Source of the DNA: Nocardioides sp. QY071
GTDB lineage: Bacteria; Actinomycetota; Actinomycetes; Propionibacteriales; Nocardioidaceae
Reading direction: 5' to 3'
Assembly: GCF_029961765.1 (NCBI RefSeq)
Contig: NZ_CP124681.1
Location: 5,270,001 to 5,334,000, forward strand
DNA: 64,000 nucleotides
In this document: one piece after another, positions 8,420 to 18,569 of the stretch
How the letters are laid out: each line of letters opens with the position of its first letter
How positions within the stretch are numbered: position 1 is the stretch's first letter
The notes under the pieces: model-generated
Told to the model about the DNA's origin: nothing
Database searches by the model: none
The model's input: the letters and a program-made list of their open reading frames with translations, nothing else
Made by a program: the position numbers and the translations under genes

Positions 8420-8791
8420 ATGGCAACGTTCTTCGAGCACTTCTCGCCTCAGGAGATCGCGCGGATCAGCGCGACCGGACGGCGGGTGAAGCTCCCTGAG
8501 GGCTGGTCGCCGATCTGGGAGGACACCCCGGCCGACAAGGCCTACGTCATCCTCGACGGCACCGTCTCGGTCCGCCGCGACGGCGCCGAGATCGCCCAGC
8601 TCGGCGCCGGCGACATCGTCGGCGAGGCCGCGATCGTCGGCCACAAGCTGCGCAACGCCACCATCGTGGCGCTCACGCCGCTCGACACCATCCACCTCAC
8701 CGACGACACCCTGCGCGAGCTCGACGCCGAGTGGCCCGCGTTCCACCAGGCGCTCGTCGAGGTCGCCCAGTCGCGTCTCGGCGACGCCTGA
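8420..8791 (+). CDS. Cyclic nucleotide-binding domain protein
   Basis: 123 residues, a single CRP-like beta-barrel domain without a DNA-binding HTH. It begins MATFFEHFSPQEIARIS and carries GDIVGEAAIVG, where CRP-type domains have the phosphate-binding cassette G-E-x-(A/S); the ribose/phosphate Arg normally six or seven residues later is replaced by the stretch HKLRNATI with its Arg two residues further on. The gene lies ten bases before a class III cyclase, so it may sense that enzyme's product. AAAGGG eight bases upstream decides the start at 8420. cNMP binding itself is an inference. Confidence 0.85.
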   Translation: MATFFEHFSPQEIARISATGRRVKLPEGWSPIWEDTPADKAYVILDGTVSVRRDGAEIAQLGAGDIVGEAAIVGHKLRNATIVALTPLDTIHLTDDTLRELDAEWPAFHQALVEVAQSRLGDA

Positions 8792-8801
8792 CCGAGCGCC
8801 G

Positions 8802-9812
8802 ATGAGCACGGCCGAGGGCCCCGCCGGCACTGACGGCGGGGTCGTCGGCGCGCTCGAGGAGCACCTCCTCGGCGAGGCGCCCTGGCTCACCCAGGAGCAG
8901 GTGGCCGAGCGGGCCGGCGTACCGCTGGAGACGGCCAACGAGCTGTGGCACCTGCTGGGCTTCGCCCACGTGCCCGACGACGAGGCGGCGTTCACGTCCG
9001 CCGACGTCCGGGCGCTGCAGCTGACCCACGACCTGATCCGGCTCGGGATCCTCAGCCAGGAGCGGCAGGACGGCCTGGTCCGCACCTGGGGCCGCAGCTT
9101 CGCCCGGCTCGCCGACTGGCAGGTCGCACTGCTGGCCTCGGTCGCGGCCGACACCGGCGCCGACCCGACCGCCGGGCTGCTCGCCGTCTCCGACGAGGTG
9201 ATGCCGCGGGTGGAGGAGCTGCAGAGCTACGTGTGGCGCCGCCACCTGCTCAGCGCGAGCGCCCGCCTGCTGGCCGAGCAGACCTCCGGCCCCACCGCGA
9301 TGCTCGCCGTGTGCTTCGTCGACATCGTCGGCTACACCTCCCGCTCCCGCACGCTCAGCGACCGCGAGCTGGTGACCTGGCTGGAGTCCTTCGAGTCCAC
9401 CGTGCTCGGGCTGACCGTCGACCGCGGCGGCCGGATCATCAAGAACATCGGCGACGAGCTGCTCATCGTCGCCGACTCGCCCGAGGCGATGGCCGACATC
9501 GCGCTCGAGCTCACCCGCCGTGGCGCCGACCCGGAAGACCCGTTCCCCGCTGTCCGCGCGGGCATCGCGTACGGCGAGGTGGTCACCCGACTCGGCGACG
9601 TCTTCGGTCCCGTCGTCAACATCGCCGCCCGGCTCACCTCGGTGGCCCGGCCCAGCTCGGTGCTGGTCGACCTCGGCGCCTACGAGGCGCTCACCGGGCG
9701 TGAGGACGACGAGTCCGACGAGCACACCGGCACCTACCGCTTCCGGCGGCTGCGGCGGGTCTCGGTGAAGGGCTACTCGCGACTCAAGGTCTGGGCGCTG
9801 CAGGCCCGCTAG
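8802..9812 (+). CDS. Class III adenylate/guanylate cyclase with HTH-like N-terminus
   Basis: 336 residues, soluble. About 20-95 resembles a MerR-type HTH (LTQEQVAERAGVP, then FTSADVRALQLTHDLIRLG), the so-called adenylate cyclase regulatory region; the cyclase homology domain is about 165-300. All catalytic positions are there: metal Asp in FVDIVGYT (about 172) and NIGDELL (about 216), purine-reading Lys in IIKNIGD and Asp in the D-V-F-G loop, and transition-state Asn and Arg in VVNIAAR. It should make cAMP. It follows a cNMP-binding protein by ten bases and ends overlapping the convergent SEC-C gene by three bases. Confidence 0.9.
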   Translation: MSTAEGPAGTDGGVVGALEEHLLGEAPWLTQEQVAERAGVPLETANELWHLLGFAHVPDDEAAFTSADVRALQLTHDLIRLGILSQERQDGLVRTWGRSFARLADWQVALLASVAADTGADPTAGLLAVSDEVMPRVEELQSYVWRRHLLSASARLLAEQTSGPTAMLAVCFVDIVGYTSRSRTLSDRELVTWLESFESTVLGLTVDRGGRIIKNIGDELLIVADSPEAMADIALELTRRGADPEDPFPAVRAGIAYGEVVTRLGDVFGPVVNIAARLTSVARPSSVLVDLGAYEALTGREDDESDEHTGTYRFRRLRRVSVKGYSRLKVWALQAR

Positions 9813-10744
9813 CGGATCGTCACCTGGCGGTTGGCGAGGCCGTTGCGGGCCGATCGCTGCTCGGTGGTGAGGTCGCTGGTGTCGGCGAGGGCCGCGTCGA
9901 GCTTGACCTTGAACGCCGTGGCGGCCTCCTCGAGCGGCTCCGGGCCGGTGCCGACGGGCAGGTCCCAGACCGGGGCGAGCAGGCCGTGCGCGCGGAACAT
10001 GCCGACGAAGCGGGCGTCCGGGACGATCACGTCGTCGCCGGACACGTGCAGCCGGGCGAGGGCGTCGAGGAGGGCGTCCTCGGGCTCGGGCATCACCCAG
10101 CGCAGGTGCTCCTTGGCGCCCATCCGGGTCCAGTACGCCGCGCTCACGCCGGTCAGCCGCGCGGTCGGGGCCGCCGCACCCTGGGCCTGCTCCAGCGCCT
10201 GGGCCAGCTCGGAGCTGGCGTCCATGTCGGAGACCCAGTAGTCGAAGCCCTCGTGCACCTCGACGGCGAGGTCGTCGCCGGTGACGAGGTCCTGCAGCCG
10301 CGGGCCGGGTCCCGGAGGCGCGGTCAGGCCGACCATGCCGGCGCCGGGCTCGGCGGCCAGGGCCTCGATGAGAACGGCGCCGAGGTCGCGGGCCGGGTCG
10401 CCGAAGTTGTGCTGGACCTGCAGGCCGAGCCACACCTCGCCGCTGTCGCGGACCAGCGCGGGCGCCGCCATCGGCAGCAGCGTGCAGAGCTTGACCACGC
10501 GGTCCGCGTACTCGCCCTGCAGGCTCAGCGGCACGGTCGCGGCGGGCACCAGCTCACGCAGCGCGACGATGTCGCACTCCGACGGCAGACCCTCGAACGG
10601 GCGCTTGACGAAGACCTGGCCACCGCCGGGCGCGCCGTGGCACGCCTTGTAGCGCTTGCCGGAGCCGCAGGGGCAGGGCTGCCGGGGGCCGACCTCGCCC
10701 GCAGGGGTCTCGGCAGCGGTCTTGGTGCGGTTCTTCTTCGCCAT
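9809..10744 (-). CDS. DUF5926 family protein with N-terminal SEC-C motif
   Basis: 311 residues. A lysine-rich start (MAKKNRTKTAA) is followed by a SEC-C zinc motif, RQPCPCGSGKRYKACHG (about 21-37), of the kind found at the end of SecA and in many ribosome- or nucleic-acid-associated proteins. The rest is an unrecognised acidic alpha/beta domain assigned to DUF5926 from actinobacteria. TAGGTT lies seven bases before the ATG. Role unknown. Confidence 0.85.
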   Translation of the reverse strand: MAKKNRTKTAAETPAGEVGPRQPCPCGSGKRYKACHGAPGGGQVFVKRPFEGLPSECDIVALRELVPAATVPLSLQGEYADRVVKLCTLLPMAAPALVRDSGEVWLGLQVQHNFGDPARDLGAVLIEALAAEPGAGMVGLTAPPGPGPRLQDLVTGDDLAVEVHEGFDYWVSDMDASSELAQALEQAQGAAAPTARLTGVSAAYWTRMGAKEHLRWVMPEPEDALLDALARLHVSGDDVIVPDARFVGMFRAHGLLAPVWDLPVGTGPEPLEEAATAFKVKLDAALADTSDLTTEQRSARNGLANRQVTIR

Positions 10745-10754
10745 GCGCGGAAAC

Positions 10755-11561
10755 CTACTCGGCAGGGCCGAACCGCTGCTCCAGCAGGTCGAGCATCAGC
10801 CGCGGCCGGTCGCTGATCACGGCCTTCACGCCGAGGCCGAGGCAGCGGTCGAGGTCCTTCTCCTTGTTGACCGTCCACACGTGGATGTCGCGTCCCGACC
10901 GGGCGATCGACTCGCCGACCCGGGGGTGGTCGCGCAGCATCTTGATGCCGGGGCCGACGATCCAGTCGCGGCCGATCACCCGGCGCAGCATCGGCCAGTA
11001 GTTCGGCTTGTCGAGCAGCTGGACCAGCTGGATCTCCGGCGCCAGCCGCTCGACGCGCTGCAGCGCGGTGAACGAGAAGCTCATCACCCGGACCGGAGCA
11101 CCGGCCTGGTCCCAGCCGAAGTCGCGCAGCATGTCGACCAGGCGCTTCTCGACCAGGCCGCCGTACCTCGTCGGGTGCTTGGTCTCGATCGCCACCTCGA
11201 CCCGGCGGTCGTAGTCGGCGACGGTCTCGAGCAGCTTGCGCAGGGTGAGCACGCCGCGCAGGTCCTGGTCCTCGTCGGGCGCCTCGTCGTCGAGATCGGC
11301 CCACGGGTTCTTCCAGGCCGCGAAGTCGAGCTCGGAGAGGTCCGCGAGGTCCATCGTCGACACGATGCCCTTGGTGGCGGCGGTACGACGCAGGTCGCGG
11401 TCGTGCACGCAGACGAGGTGCCCGTCCGCGGTGAGCCGGACATCGCACTCGAGTCCGCCGGCGCCGGTGTCGAGGGCCTCGAGGTAGGCGCCCAGGGTGT
11501 GCTCGGCGAGCTCGTGACTGGCGCCGCGGTGGGCGACCACCTGGGGTCGTACGGTGGGCAC
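10755..11561 (-). CDS. Glycerophosphodiester phosphodiesterase
   Basis: 268 residues. GDPD family TIM barrel that hydrolyses glycerophosphodiesters to glycerol-3-phosphate and an alcohol. The catalytic set is visible: VAHRGASHELAEHT (His-Arg and Glu), LECDVRLTADGHLVCVHD (metal Glu/Asp and the second His), with a Lys-His pair EIKH-like (IETKHPTRY) near residue 140. No signal peptide, so it is cytosolic. The GTG start at 11561 is chosen because CACAAT lies six bases before it, the same spacing as the other leaderless starts. Confidence 0.9.
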   Translation of the reverse strand: MPTVRPQVVAHRGASHELAEHTLGAYLEALDTGAGGLECDVRLTADGHLVCVHDRDLRRTAATKGIVSTMDLADLSELDFAAWKNPWADLDDEAPDEDQDLRGVLTLRKLLETVADYDRRVEVAIETKHPTRYGGLVEKRLVDMLRDFGWDQAGAPVRVMSFSFTALQRVERLAPEIQLVQLLDKPNYWPMLRRVIGRDWIVGPGIKMLRDHPRVGESIARSGRDIHVWTVNKEKDLDRCLGLGVKAVISDRPRLMLDLLEQRFGPAE

Positions 11562-11669
11562 GGGTCGATTGTGGCAGGTCCGCCGACCCAGGGGTCTCAG
11601 GGTCGGATCCGGGTCGGACCGGGGTCGTTCCCCGATGTGTCGCGGCGGGCGACGAGGCACCGTTGAGGC

Positions 11670-11897
11670 ATGAGCAACTACGACACCTACTCCAGCCCCC
11701 AGAACCCCGTCACGCCCCGGCGGCTGACCCGCCGCGAGCACGACAAGATGATCGCGGGCGTCTGCTCCGGGCTCGCCGCGCACCTCAACGTCGACGTGAC
11801 CGTCGTCCGGCTGCTGATGGTCGCCGTGACCGTCTTCACCGGCGGCGCCGCGCTCCTCGTGTACCTCGCCGGCTGGTGGCTGATGCCGCGCGGCTGA
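11670..11897 (+). CDS. PspC-domain small membrane protein
   Basis: 75 residues. The PspC domain has the usual order: R-R-L-T-R-R-E-HDKMIAGVCSGLAAHLNVDVTVVRLL then one transmembrane helix (FTGGAALLVYLAGWWLMP). PspC proteins take part in envelope-stress sensing in bacteria. CACCGT is six bases before the ATG, a slightly weaker match to the leaderless-start pattern. It precedes a PrmC-like gene by twelve bases. Confidence 0.9.
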   Translation: MSNYDTYSSPQNPVTPRRLTRREHDKMIAGVCSGLAAHLNVDVTVVRLLMVAVTVFTGGAALLVYLAGWWLMPRG

Positions 11898-11909
11898 CAC
11901 CCTGTGCGG

Positions 11910-12695
11910 GTGACCGACCTCGTCTCCCGGCTCCGTGCGGCGGGCTGCGTGTTCGCCGAGGAGGAGGCCGAGGTGCTGACCTCGTCGGCGACCTCGCCGG
12001 CGCACCTCAAGGAGATGCTCGCCCGCCGCGTCGCCGGCGACCCCCTCGAGCACGTCGTCGGCTGGGTCGGCTTCGACGGTGGCCGGGTGGCGGTGGAGCC
12101 GGGCGTGTTCGTCCCGCGCCAGCGCACGGCGTACCTCGTCGAGCTGGCGGCGCCGCTGCTGAGACCCGGCGACACCGTGCTCGACCTGTGCTGCGGAAGC
12201 GGAGCCCTCGGGCTCGCGCTGGCGCGCCGGGTCCCCGGCATCAGCGTGCGCGCGTCCGACATCGACCCCGTGGCAGTCGCATGCGCGGCCCGCAACCTGG
12301 CGCCGGTCGGCGGGTCCGCCGTCGCCGGCGACCTGACGGCCGCGCTGCCGCCGTCCCTGGAACGGAGTGCGGCGGTGATCGTCGCGAACGTCCCCTACGT
12401 GCCGAGCGCCGCCGTGGCCCTGATGCCGCCCGAGTCCCGCGACCACGAGCCGCGAGGCACCGTCGACGGCGGCGCCGACGGCCTCGACCTGCTCCGCCGG
12501 GTCGCCGCCCTCGCGCCCACCTGGCTACGACCGGGCGGGGTGCTGTTCTGCGAGGTCTCTCAGGACCAGGCCGCCGCCGCGACCGTCGCGTTCACCGCCG
12601 CGAGCCTGGTCGCCGAGGTCCACCACGACGACGACCGCGAGACGACCGCCGTCAGCGGGCGGTGGCCCGGCGCTGCAGGATCGCGTCGAGGCTGA
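11910..12695 (+). CDS. Putative N5-glutamine methyltransferase (PrmC/HemK-like)
   Basis: 261 residues from the GTG at 11910 (an in-frame GTG at 11904 is possible). SAM-dependent class I methyltransferase: short helical N-terminal domain, then DLCCGSGALGLALA (SAM loop, about 92-105), ASDIDPVA (adenosine-binding acid) and NVPYVPSA, a variant of the catalytic NPPY in which the first Pro is Val. True PrmC methylates the GGQ glutamine of release factors; the NVPY change suggests a paralogue with another substrate. Its last 44 bases overlap the 3' end of the convergent DoxX gene. Confidence 0.82.
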   Translation: MTDLVSRLRAAGCVFAEEEAEVLTSSATSPAHLKEMLARRVAGDPLEHVVGWVGFDGGRVAVEPGVFVPRQRTAYLVELAAPLLRPGDTVLDLCCGSGALGLALARRVPGISVRASDIDPVAVACAARNLAPVGGSAVAGDLTAALPPSLERSAAVIVANVPYVPSAAVALMPPESRDHEPRGTVDGGADGLDLLRRVAALAPTWLRPGGVLFCEVSQDQAAAATVAFTAASLVAEVHHDDDRETTAVSGRWPGAAGSRRG

Positions 12696-13089
12696 ACCGG
12701 CCCGCACCGGTCGCCGCGATCGCCAGCACCACAGCCCCGATCACCATCACCAGCTCCCCGCCGCCCTCGGCCACGAAGATGCCGGTCCCGCGGTGGCCGT
12801 AGTACCAGGCGCCGGCCATGTTGAGGGCGACCAGCAGCGCGGCCACCGGGGTGAGGAGGCCGATGATGAGCAGTGCGCCGCCGCCGAGCTCGGCGAACGC
12901 GGCGAACGTCGCCGCCGCCCGCGCGCCCGGCACTCCCATCACCTCGAAGCTCGCGGCGGTGCCGTCGAGCGTGTACTCGTCGAGCTTCTGCCAGCCGTGG
13001 GCGACCAGGACGACGCCCACGAGGACGCGCGCCACGAGGAGCGCCAGGTGCTGGCCGGTCGCAGGGAGGGGACGGAGGAGACGGTTCAT
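12652..13089 (-). CDS. DoxX family membrane protein
   Basis: 145 residues, four predicted transmembrane helices (LALLVARVLVGVVLVAHGW; ATFAAFAELGGGALLIIGLL; VAALLVALNMAGAWYYG; ELVMVIGAVVLAIAATG) as in DoxX proteins, some of which belong to a membrane oxidoreductase complex that handles oxidative and thiol stress. AAAGGT lies before the ATG. Upstream, TTGACA (13135-13140 on the minus strand) sits in a GGTTG-N6-CAACC dyad at 13127-13142, a possible operator. Overlaps the PrmC-like gene tail to tail by 44 bases. Confidence 0.87.
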   Translation of the reverse strand: MNRLLRPLPATGQHLALLVARVLVGVVLVAHGWQKLDEYTLDGTAASFEVMGVPGARAAATFAAFAELGGGALLIIGLLTPVAALLVALNMAGAWYYGHRGTGIFVAEGGGELVMVIGAVVLAIAATGAGRFSLDAILQRRATAR

Positions 13090-13126
13090 GACACACCTTT
13101 CCGAGCACACGGCCCGGTCCGAGAAC

Positions 13127-13152
13127 GGTTGCTGTGTCAACCTCATCAACCG
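13127..13152. promoter_or_regulatory. GGTTG/CAACC dyad upstream of doxX
   Basis: GGTTG at 13127-13131 is mirrored by CAACC at 13138-13142 and again at 13147-13151, over a TTGACA on the minus strand. It is a candidate operator and -35 for the doxX gene; no clear -10 was found. Confidence 0.35.
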
Positions 13153-13202
13153 AACCTGGACGCTCTCCCCCGCCCAGCCCCAGAGAACCCTGAGAATCCG
13201 CG

Positions 13203-14656
13203 TCAGTGGAGCACGACCGGGTCCCGCGGACCCTCCTCGTCGTCGAGGAGATGGGACTCCTCGCGCCTGCGCGGCAGGAACGCGACCGGGACCAGGGTGA
13301 GGATCAGGGCGACCGTCGCGACGAGGTACGGCGCCCGGAACGCCTCGGACGGGTCCACGCCGCTCTTCTGCTGGTTGGTCAGCACCACCGACATCACCGC
13401 GACGCCGACCGAGGCGGCGACCTGCTGCAGCACGTTGATCAGCGTCGAGCCGCGGGCGACCTGGTGGTCGCGCAGCGTCTTCAGCGCCGAGGTGAAGACC
13501 GGCATCATCGTGCCGCCCATGCCGAGGCCCATCACGAACAGGAACGCGATGATCTGCGCGTAGGACGTGCTCGGGTCGGTGCTGAACGCGAGCCCGCCGA
13601 CGCCGATGATGATCCCCGCGAACCCGAACGGCACGATCCGCCCGACCGGGATCTTGTCGGCCAGCGCACCGGCGATCGGCATGGTCAGCATCGCGCCGAG
13701 GCCCTGCGGCGCGACGAGCAGGCCGGCCTTGAGCACGCTCTCGCCGCGGATCTCCTGGAAGTACGTCGGCACGAGCAGCAGCGCACCGAAGAACGAGCCC
13801 GCGAACAGGAACATCACGATCGTCGCGACGGTCAGGTTGCGGTCCTTGAACAGGCGCAGGTCGAGCAGCGGGTGCTCGGGGCGGAACGCCCAGGCGACGA
13901 ACCCGACCATCAGCGCCAGGCCCGCGAGACCGGGGACCAGCACCTTGGTGGCGGCGACGGTGCCCTCGCCGGGGATCGACGAGACGCCGTAGAGGAACAG
14001 CGCGAGGCCCGGGGACATCAGGGCCATGCCGACGACGTCGAAGGTCTCGCTGGGCTCCGGGTTGTCGGCGGGCAGGGCGAGGACGCCGTAGATCAGCGCG
14101 GCGATGCCGAGCGGCAGGTTGATCAGGAAGATCCAGTGCCACGAGGCGGAGTCGATCAACCAGCCGCCGATGATCGGGCCGAGGATCGGGCCGAGGAGCA
14201 TCGGGATGCCGAGGATCGCCATCAACCGGCCGATCCGGTGCGGCCCGGCGGCCTTGGTCATGATCGTCATACCCAGCGGCATCAGCATGCCGCCGCCGAG
14301 GCCCTGCAGAACCCGGAACAGGATCAGTGTCTCGATGCTCCACGCGGTCGCGCACAGCACCGACCCGAGCGTGAAGAGCGCCAGCGCGGTGAGGTAGAGC
14401 CGCTTCGTGCCGAACCGGTCGGCGGCCCAGCCGGTCGCGGGGATGACGGCGGCCAGCGCGAGCGTGTAGCCGGTGATGGTCCACGCGACCGTGGAGTAGG
14501 TGTTGACCCGGAACTCGGCCATGAACGTCGGCAGTGCGACGTTGACCACCGTGGTGTCGAGGATCGCCATGATCGAGCCGAGCACGACGACACCGGCGAC
14601 CTTGAGGATGTCACCGGTGATCTTGTCGTCGTCGTCGATGGGCGTGGGGGCGCTGG

Positions 14657-14660
<4 letters not shown>
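13203..14660 (-). CDS. DHA2-type MFS drug exporter
   Basis: 485 residues with about 14 hydrophobic helices, the EmrB/QacA (DHA2) size. Proton-driven efflux of drugs is the expected role. Motif C-like and family signature LDTTVVNVALPT appears in helix 1 (about 30-41), GWAADRFGTKRLYL in the loop after helix 2, and GLGGGMLMPLGM in helix 5. The ATG at 14660 overlaps the stop of the ABC-F gene (ATGA) and AAGGAA precedes it, so it is the second gene of a resistance-like operon. Confidence 0.9.
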
Positions 14661-16357
<1,697 letters not shown>

Positions 16358-16448
16358 GGCTGATCCGATCGGTGACGGGGTCGGACTCGCCGGGCACTGG
16401 TCAGGCACTGGTCGGTGGACGCAGGGACGGCCGCGGGCGCGAGTCGGG

Positions 16449-16466
16449 TCAGGCGAGGATCAGCAT
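16449..16466 (-). CDS. Leader peptide M-L-I-L-A of the ABC-F operon
   Basis: Five codons, ATG CTG ATC CTC GCC, then TGA, on the minus strand 91 bases before the ABC-F start. TAGGCT (16476-16481) lies nine bases before its ATG, so transcription would begin about three bases before the leader. The message after the stop contains GACTCGC (beginning five bases on) which can pair with GCGAGTC about 40 bases before the ABC-F start. This is the layout of drug-sensing ribosome-mediated attenuation; the role is inferred. Confidence 0.55.
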   Translation of the reverse strand: MLILA

Positions 16467-16475
16467 GATGGCTCG

Positions 16476-16481
16476 AGCCTA
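16476..16481 (-). promoter_or_regulatory. -10 hexamer TAGGCT of the leader/ABC-F/MFS operon
   Basis: TAGGCT on the minus strand just upstream of the leader peptide, giving a leader of about 110 bases before the ABC-F start. No conventional -35 was seen. Confidence 0.5.
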
Positions 16482-16577
16482 CGGGACGGGTGGGCGCGGG
16501 CGCGACCGCTTATCGCGGCCGGCCCGCATCTCGCCCAGGACCGCCATTGCGCCGGACCCCACGCCTACGGTGCCCGG

Positions 16578-17381
16578 ATGAACGACTCGTGGAGTCACCT
16601 GACACCCGCGCTGCCGGTCGTCGTTCCGCTCGTCGCGGGACTCGCCGGCCTCATCGGCCGGGTCAGGATGTGGCTTGCCGACGACAGGGTGGAGAAGGCG
16701 CTCGACAGGATGGACGACCGGCTTCTCGTCGCCGCGCGGCTCGAGCGGGTCGGCGAGGCGGCATGGGCGGAGGAGACCAGGAGAGAGGCGTGGCTGTGCG
16801 TCCTTCGGCCGCTCGTGCGATTCGAGTGGAATCGCCAACATCCGGTGAGGGCGATGTTGAGCTTCATCGTCGCCCTCGCCTACCTCGGCTTCGTCGGACT
16901 CGTGGCGCTGACCAGGTCGCAGCCCGCTCTGCAAGACGTGACGGCCGTCGCCCTTCTGCTGCTGACGGGCCTGGTGCTGGGTTTCGCCTGGTCGGGCGTG
17001 AGAGCCGCCCGCGACGTGCAGCGGGCGGCCGCGGCCAGGTTCGAGACCCACCGCAGGAACGGACACGTCGTGCCCGGGCCAGGCATGGCGCCGGGACTCG
17101 CCGCCGCGTCGGCGCCCTCGCCGCCGGGCCGGAGCCTCGCCGCTGCCCGGGCTCAGATCCCGCCGAGGATCCGGGCCCGGGTGGCGTCGTACTCCTCCCG
17201 GCTGACGAGGTCCCGCTTCAGCAGGTCGTCGAGCTCGGCCAGCCGCTCCGCCGGCGTCTTCTGGTCCGGCGGCCGGACGGCGACGCTCGGGCGGAGGGGC
17301 GCGACCGGCTCGGCGGCGTCCCAGTCGATCTCCCACTCGCGCGACTCGGGGTCGACGAGGACGGGGAGCTCGCCGGTGTAG
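16578..17381 (+). CDS. Hypothetical membrane protein with antisense-overlapping tail
   Basis: Up to 267 residues. Three hydrophobic segments (LPVVVPLVAGLAGLIG; AMLSFIVALAYLGFVGLVAL; VTAVALLLLTGLVLGFAW) with a charged stretch between (about 36-85). TACGGT plus six bases precedes the ATG. The frame has no stop before 17381, so the last 229 bases lie antisense to the DUF3592/SHOCT gene; that part is Ser/Arg-rich (SYSSRLTRSRFSRSSSS) and looks like the shadow of the other gene. The real end may once have been near 17150. Confidence 0.65.
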   Translation: MNDSWSHLTPALPVVVPLVAGLAGLIGRVRMWLADDRVEKALDRMDDRLLVAARLERVGEAAWAEETRREAWLCVLRPLVRFEWNRQHPVRAMLSFIVALAYLGFVGLVALTRSQPALQDVTAVALLLLTGLVLGFAWSGVRAARDVQRAAAARFETHRRNGHVVPGPGMAPGLAAASAPSPPGRSLAAARAQIPPRIRARVASYSSRLTRSRFSRSSSSASRSAGVFWSGGRTATLGRRGATGSAASQSISHSRDSGSTRTGSSPV

Positions 17382-17800
17382 AGCAGCGGCATCCGGAGGT
17401 CGGGTACGACGGTGCGGCTCTCCACCTCGAAGGGGGCGACGTCGTCGCCGTGGATGCGCAGGCGCAGCTTGAGCAGCGGCTGGTCGTTGATCCGGACGTT
17501 GGTGGAGTCGAAGGACAGCACCTGGCCGCGGGCGGGGCGGCCGTTGGTGCGCAGCCGGTGGAGCTTCTTCGCGGAGCGGTAGCGTCCGCGGCCGATCAGG
17601 ACGCCGATGACCAGGTCGAGCACCGTGATGCTGACACCGATGGGCAGCAGCCAACCCGCGTCGGGCTGGTCGCCCATGGCGATGCCCATGACCAGGAAGA
17701 TCGGGCCCACGACCCCGCAGACCAGCAGGAACAGCACGGGCGGCAGGTAGCTGCCGAGCAGGGAGGGCGGCCGCGGCACGTCCCGTGGGGCGACGGTCAT
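17153..17800 (-). CDS. Membrane protein with C-terminal SHOCT motif
   Basis: 215 residues. Two transmembrane helices (YLPPVLFLLVCGVVGPIFLVMG and ITVLDLVIGVLIG), then a beta-rich DUF3592-like region (about 75-150, RARGQVLSFDSTNVRINDQP) and a C-terminal SHOCT helix pair (ERLAELDDLLKRDLVSREEY), a short motif thought to mediate oligomer formation. TACGCT lies seven bases before the ATG at 17800. Function unknown. Confidence 0.85.
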   Translation of the reverse strand: MTVAPRDVPRPPSLLGSYLPPVLFLLVCGVVGPIFLVMGIAMGDQPDAGWLLPIGVSITVLDLVIGVLIGRGRYRSAKKLHRLRTNGRPARGQVLSFDSTNVRINDQPLLKLRLRIHGDDVAPFEVESRTVVPDLRMPLLYTGELPVLVDPESREWEIDWDAAEPVAPLRPSVAVRPPDQKTPAERLAELDDLLKRDLVSREEYDATRARILGGI

Positions 17801-17821
17801 GGGCGACAGCGTAAGAGGTTT

Positions 17822-17973
17822 CGCCATTAGGTGGCGTCGTCGCGAGCGGCGCGAGACGCGTGCGATGACAAGGCGGTGGAGCGAAGTCGTGCTCGTCCGC
17901 CCATCGAGCGACGCCGACGCAGTCAGCGTGCGCGTGTCGCGGCGCGCAGCAGGCGGCACCTATTGGCGGAACC
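17822..17973. repeat. Dispersed structured element, copy A
   Basis: About 150 bases filling most of the gap 17801-18002. Ends are imperfect inverted repeats (CGCCATTAGGTG at the left; CACCTATTGGCG at the right). The interior shares a core with the element at 21724-21895: GCGAGCGGCGC, ACGCGTGCG, CAAGGCG and GCGAAG in the same order and spacing. No coding potential seen. Confidence 0.65.
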
Positions 17974-18002
17974 CCTAGGTCCGCACCGCCGGCGGACGCG
18001 CG

Positions 18003-18491
18003 CTACTGGGGACCCTCGCCGGCCGCGACGTGCTGGGCGAGGTACTGCTGGACACCGATCCGGGCGATCGCGTCGAGCTGGCTCTCGAACCAGTCGGCGT
18101 GCTTCTCCTCGTCGCGGACCATGTCCTCGAAGACGGCGGCGGTACCGTGGTCACCGAGCTCGTGGCATTCCCTGGCGCCGGCGTTGAACTGCTCGACCGC
18201 GGCCCGCTCGCTCGCCAGTGCGAGATCGAGCATCTCCTCCGCGGTCTCGCCGACCTGGATCGGGTTGAGCCGCTGCACGTTGGGGTGCCCGTCGAACATG
18301 AGGATCCGGTTGATCAGGTCGTCGGCGTCCCGCATCTCGTCGATGGAGAGGTCGTAGAACACCTTCCCGAGCTTCGGAAGGCCCCAGTTGTCGAGCATCC
18401 GGGCATGCAGGAAGTAGGTGTTGGTGACGGTGAGCTCGAACGTGAGCGCTTCATTGAGGAGCTCGACGACTCGGGGATCGACTGGCTGCAC
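18003..18491 (-). CDS. bfr: Bacterioferritin-like protein, ferroxidase residues altered
   Basis: 162 residues, four-helix ferritin fold; 24-mers store iron, with haem at subunit interfaces. Compared with E. coli Bfr as I remember it, the equivalents of Glu18 (FELT), Glu51 and haem Met52 (IDEMRDAD), Glu127 and His130 (RDEEKHADW) are present, but His54 is Asp (residue 55) and Glu94 appears to be Ala (LALASE). The dinuclear centre is therefore probably impaired. GTG start at 18491, with GGAGGT upstream. Lies 78 bases behind bfd and probably shares its iron-controlled message. Confidence 0.9.
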   Translation of the reverse strand: MQPVDPRVVELLNEALTFELTVTNTYFLHARMLDNWGLPKLGKVFYDLSIDEMRDADDLINRILMFDGHPNVQRLNPIQVGETAEEMLDLALASERAAVEQFNAGARECHELGDHGTAAVFEDMVRDEEKHADWFESQLDAIARIGVQQYLAQHVAAGEGPQ

Positions 18492-18569
18492 GGCGTACCT
18501 CCGGCGGTGGGGACCCTTGCCGCCGATGCTGGCACACCACCCCCGGGTGAGGCCAGGCTCACCGAGCGC

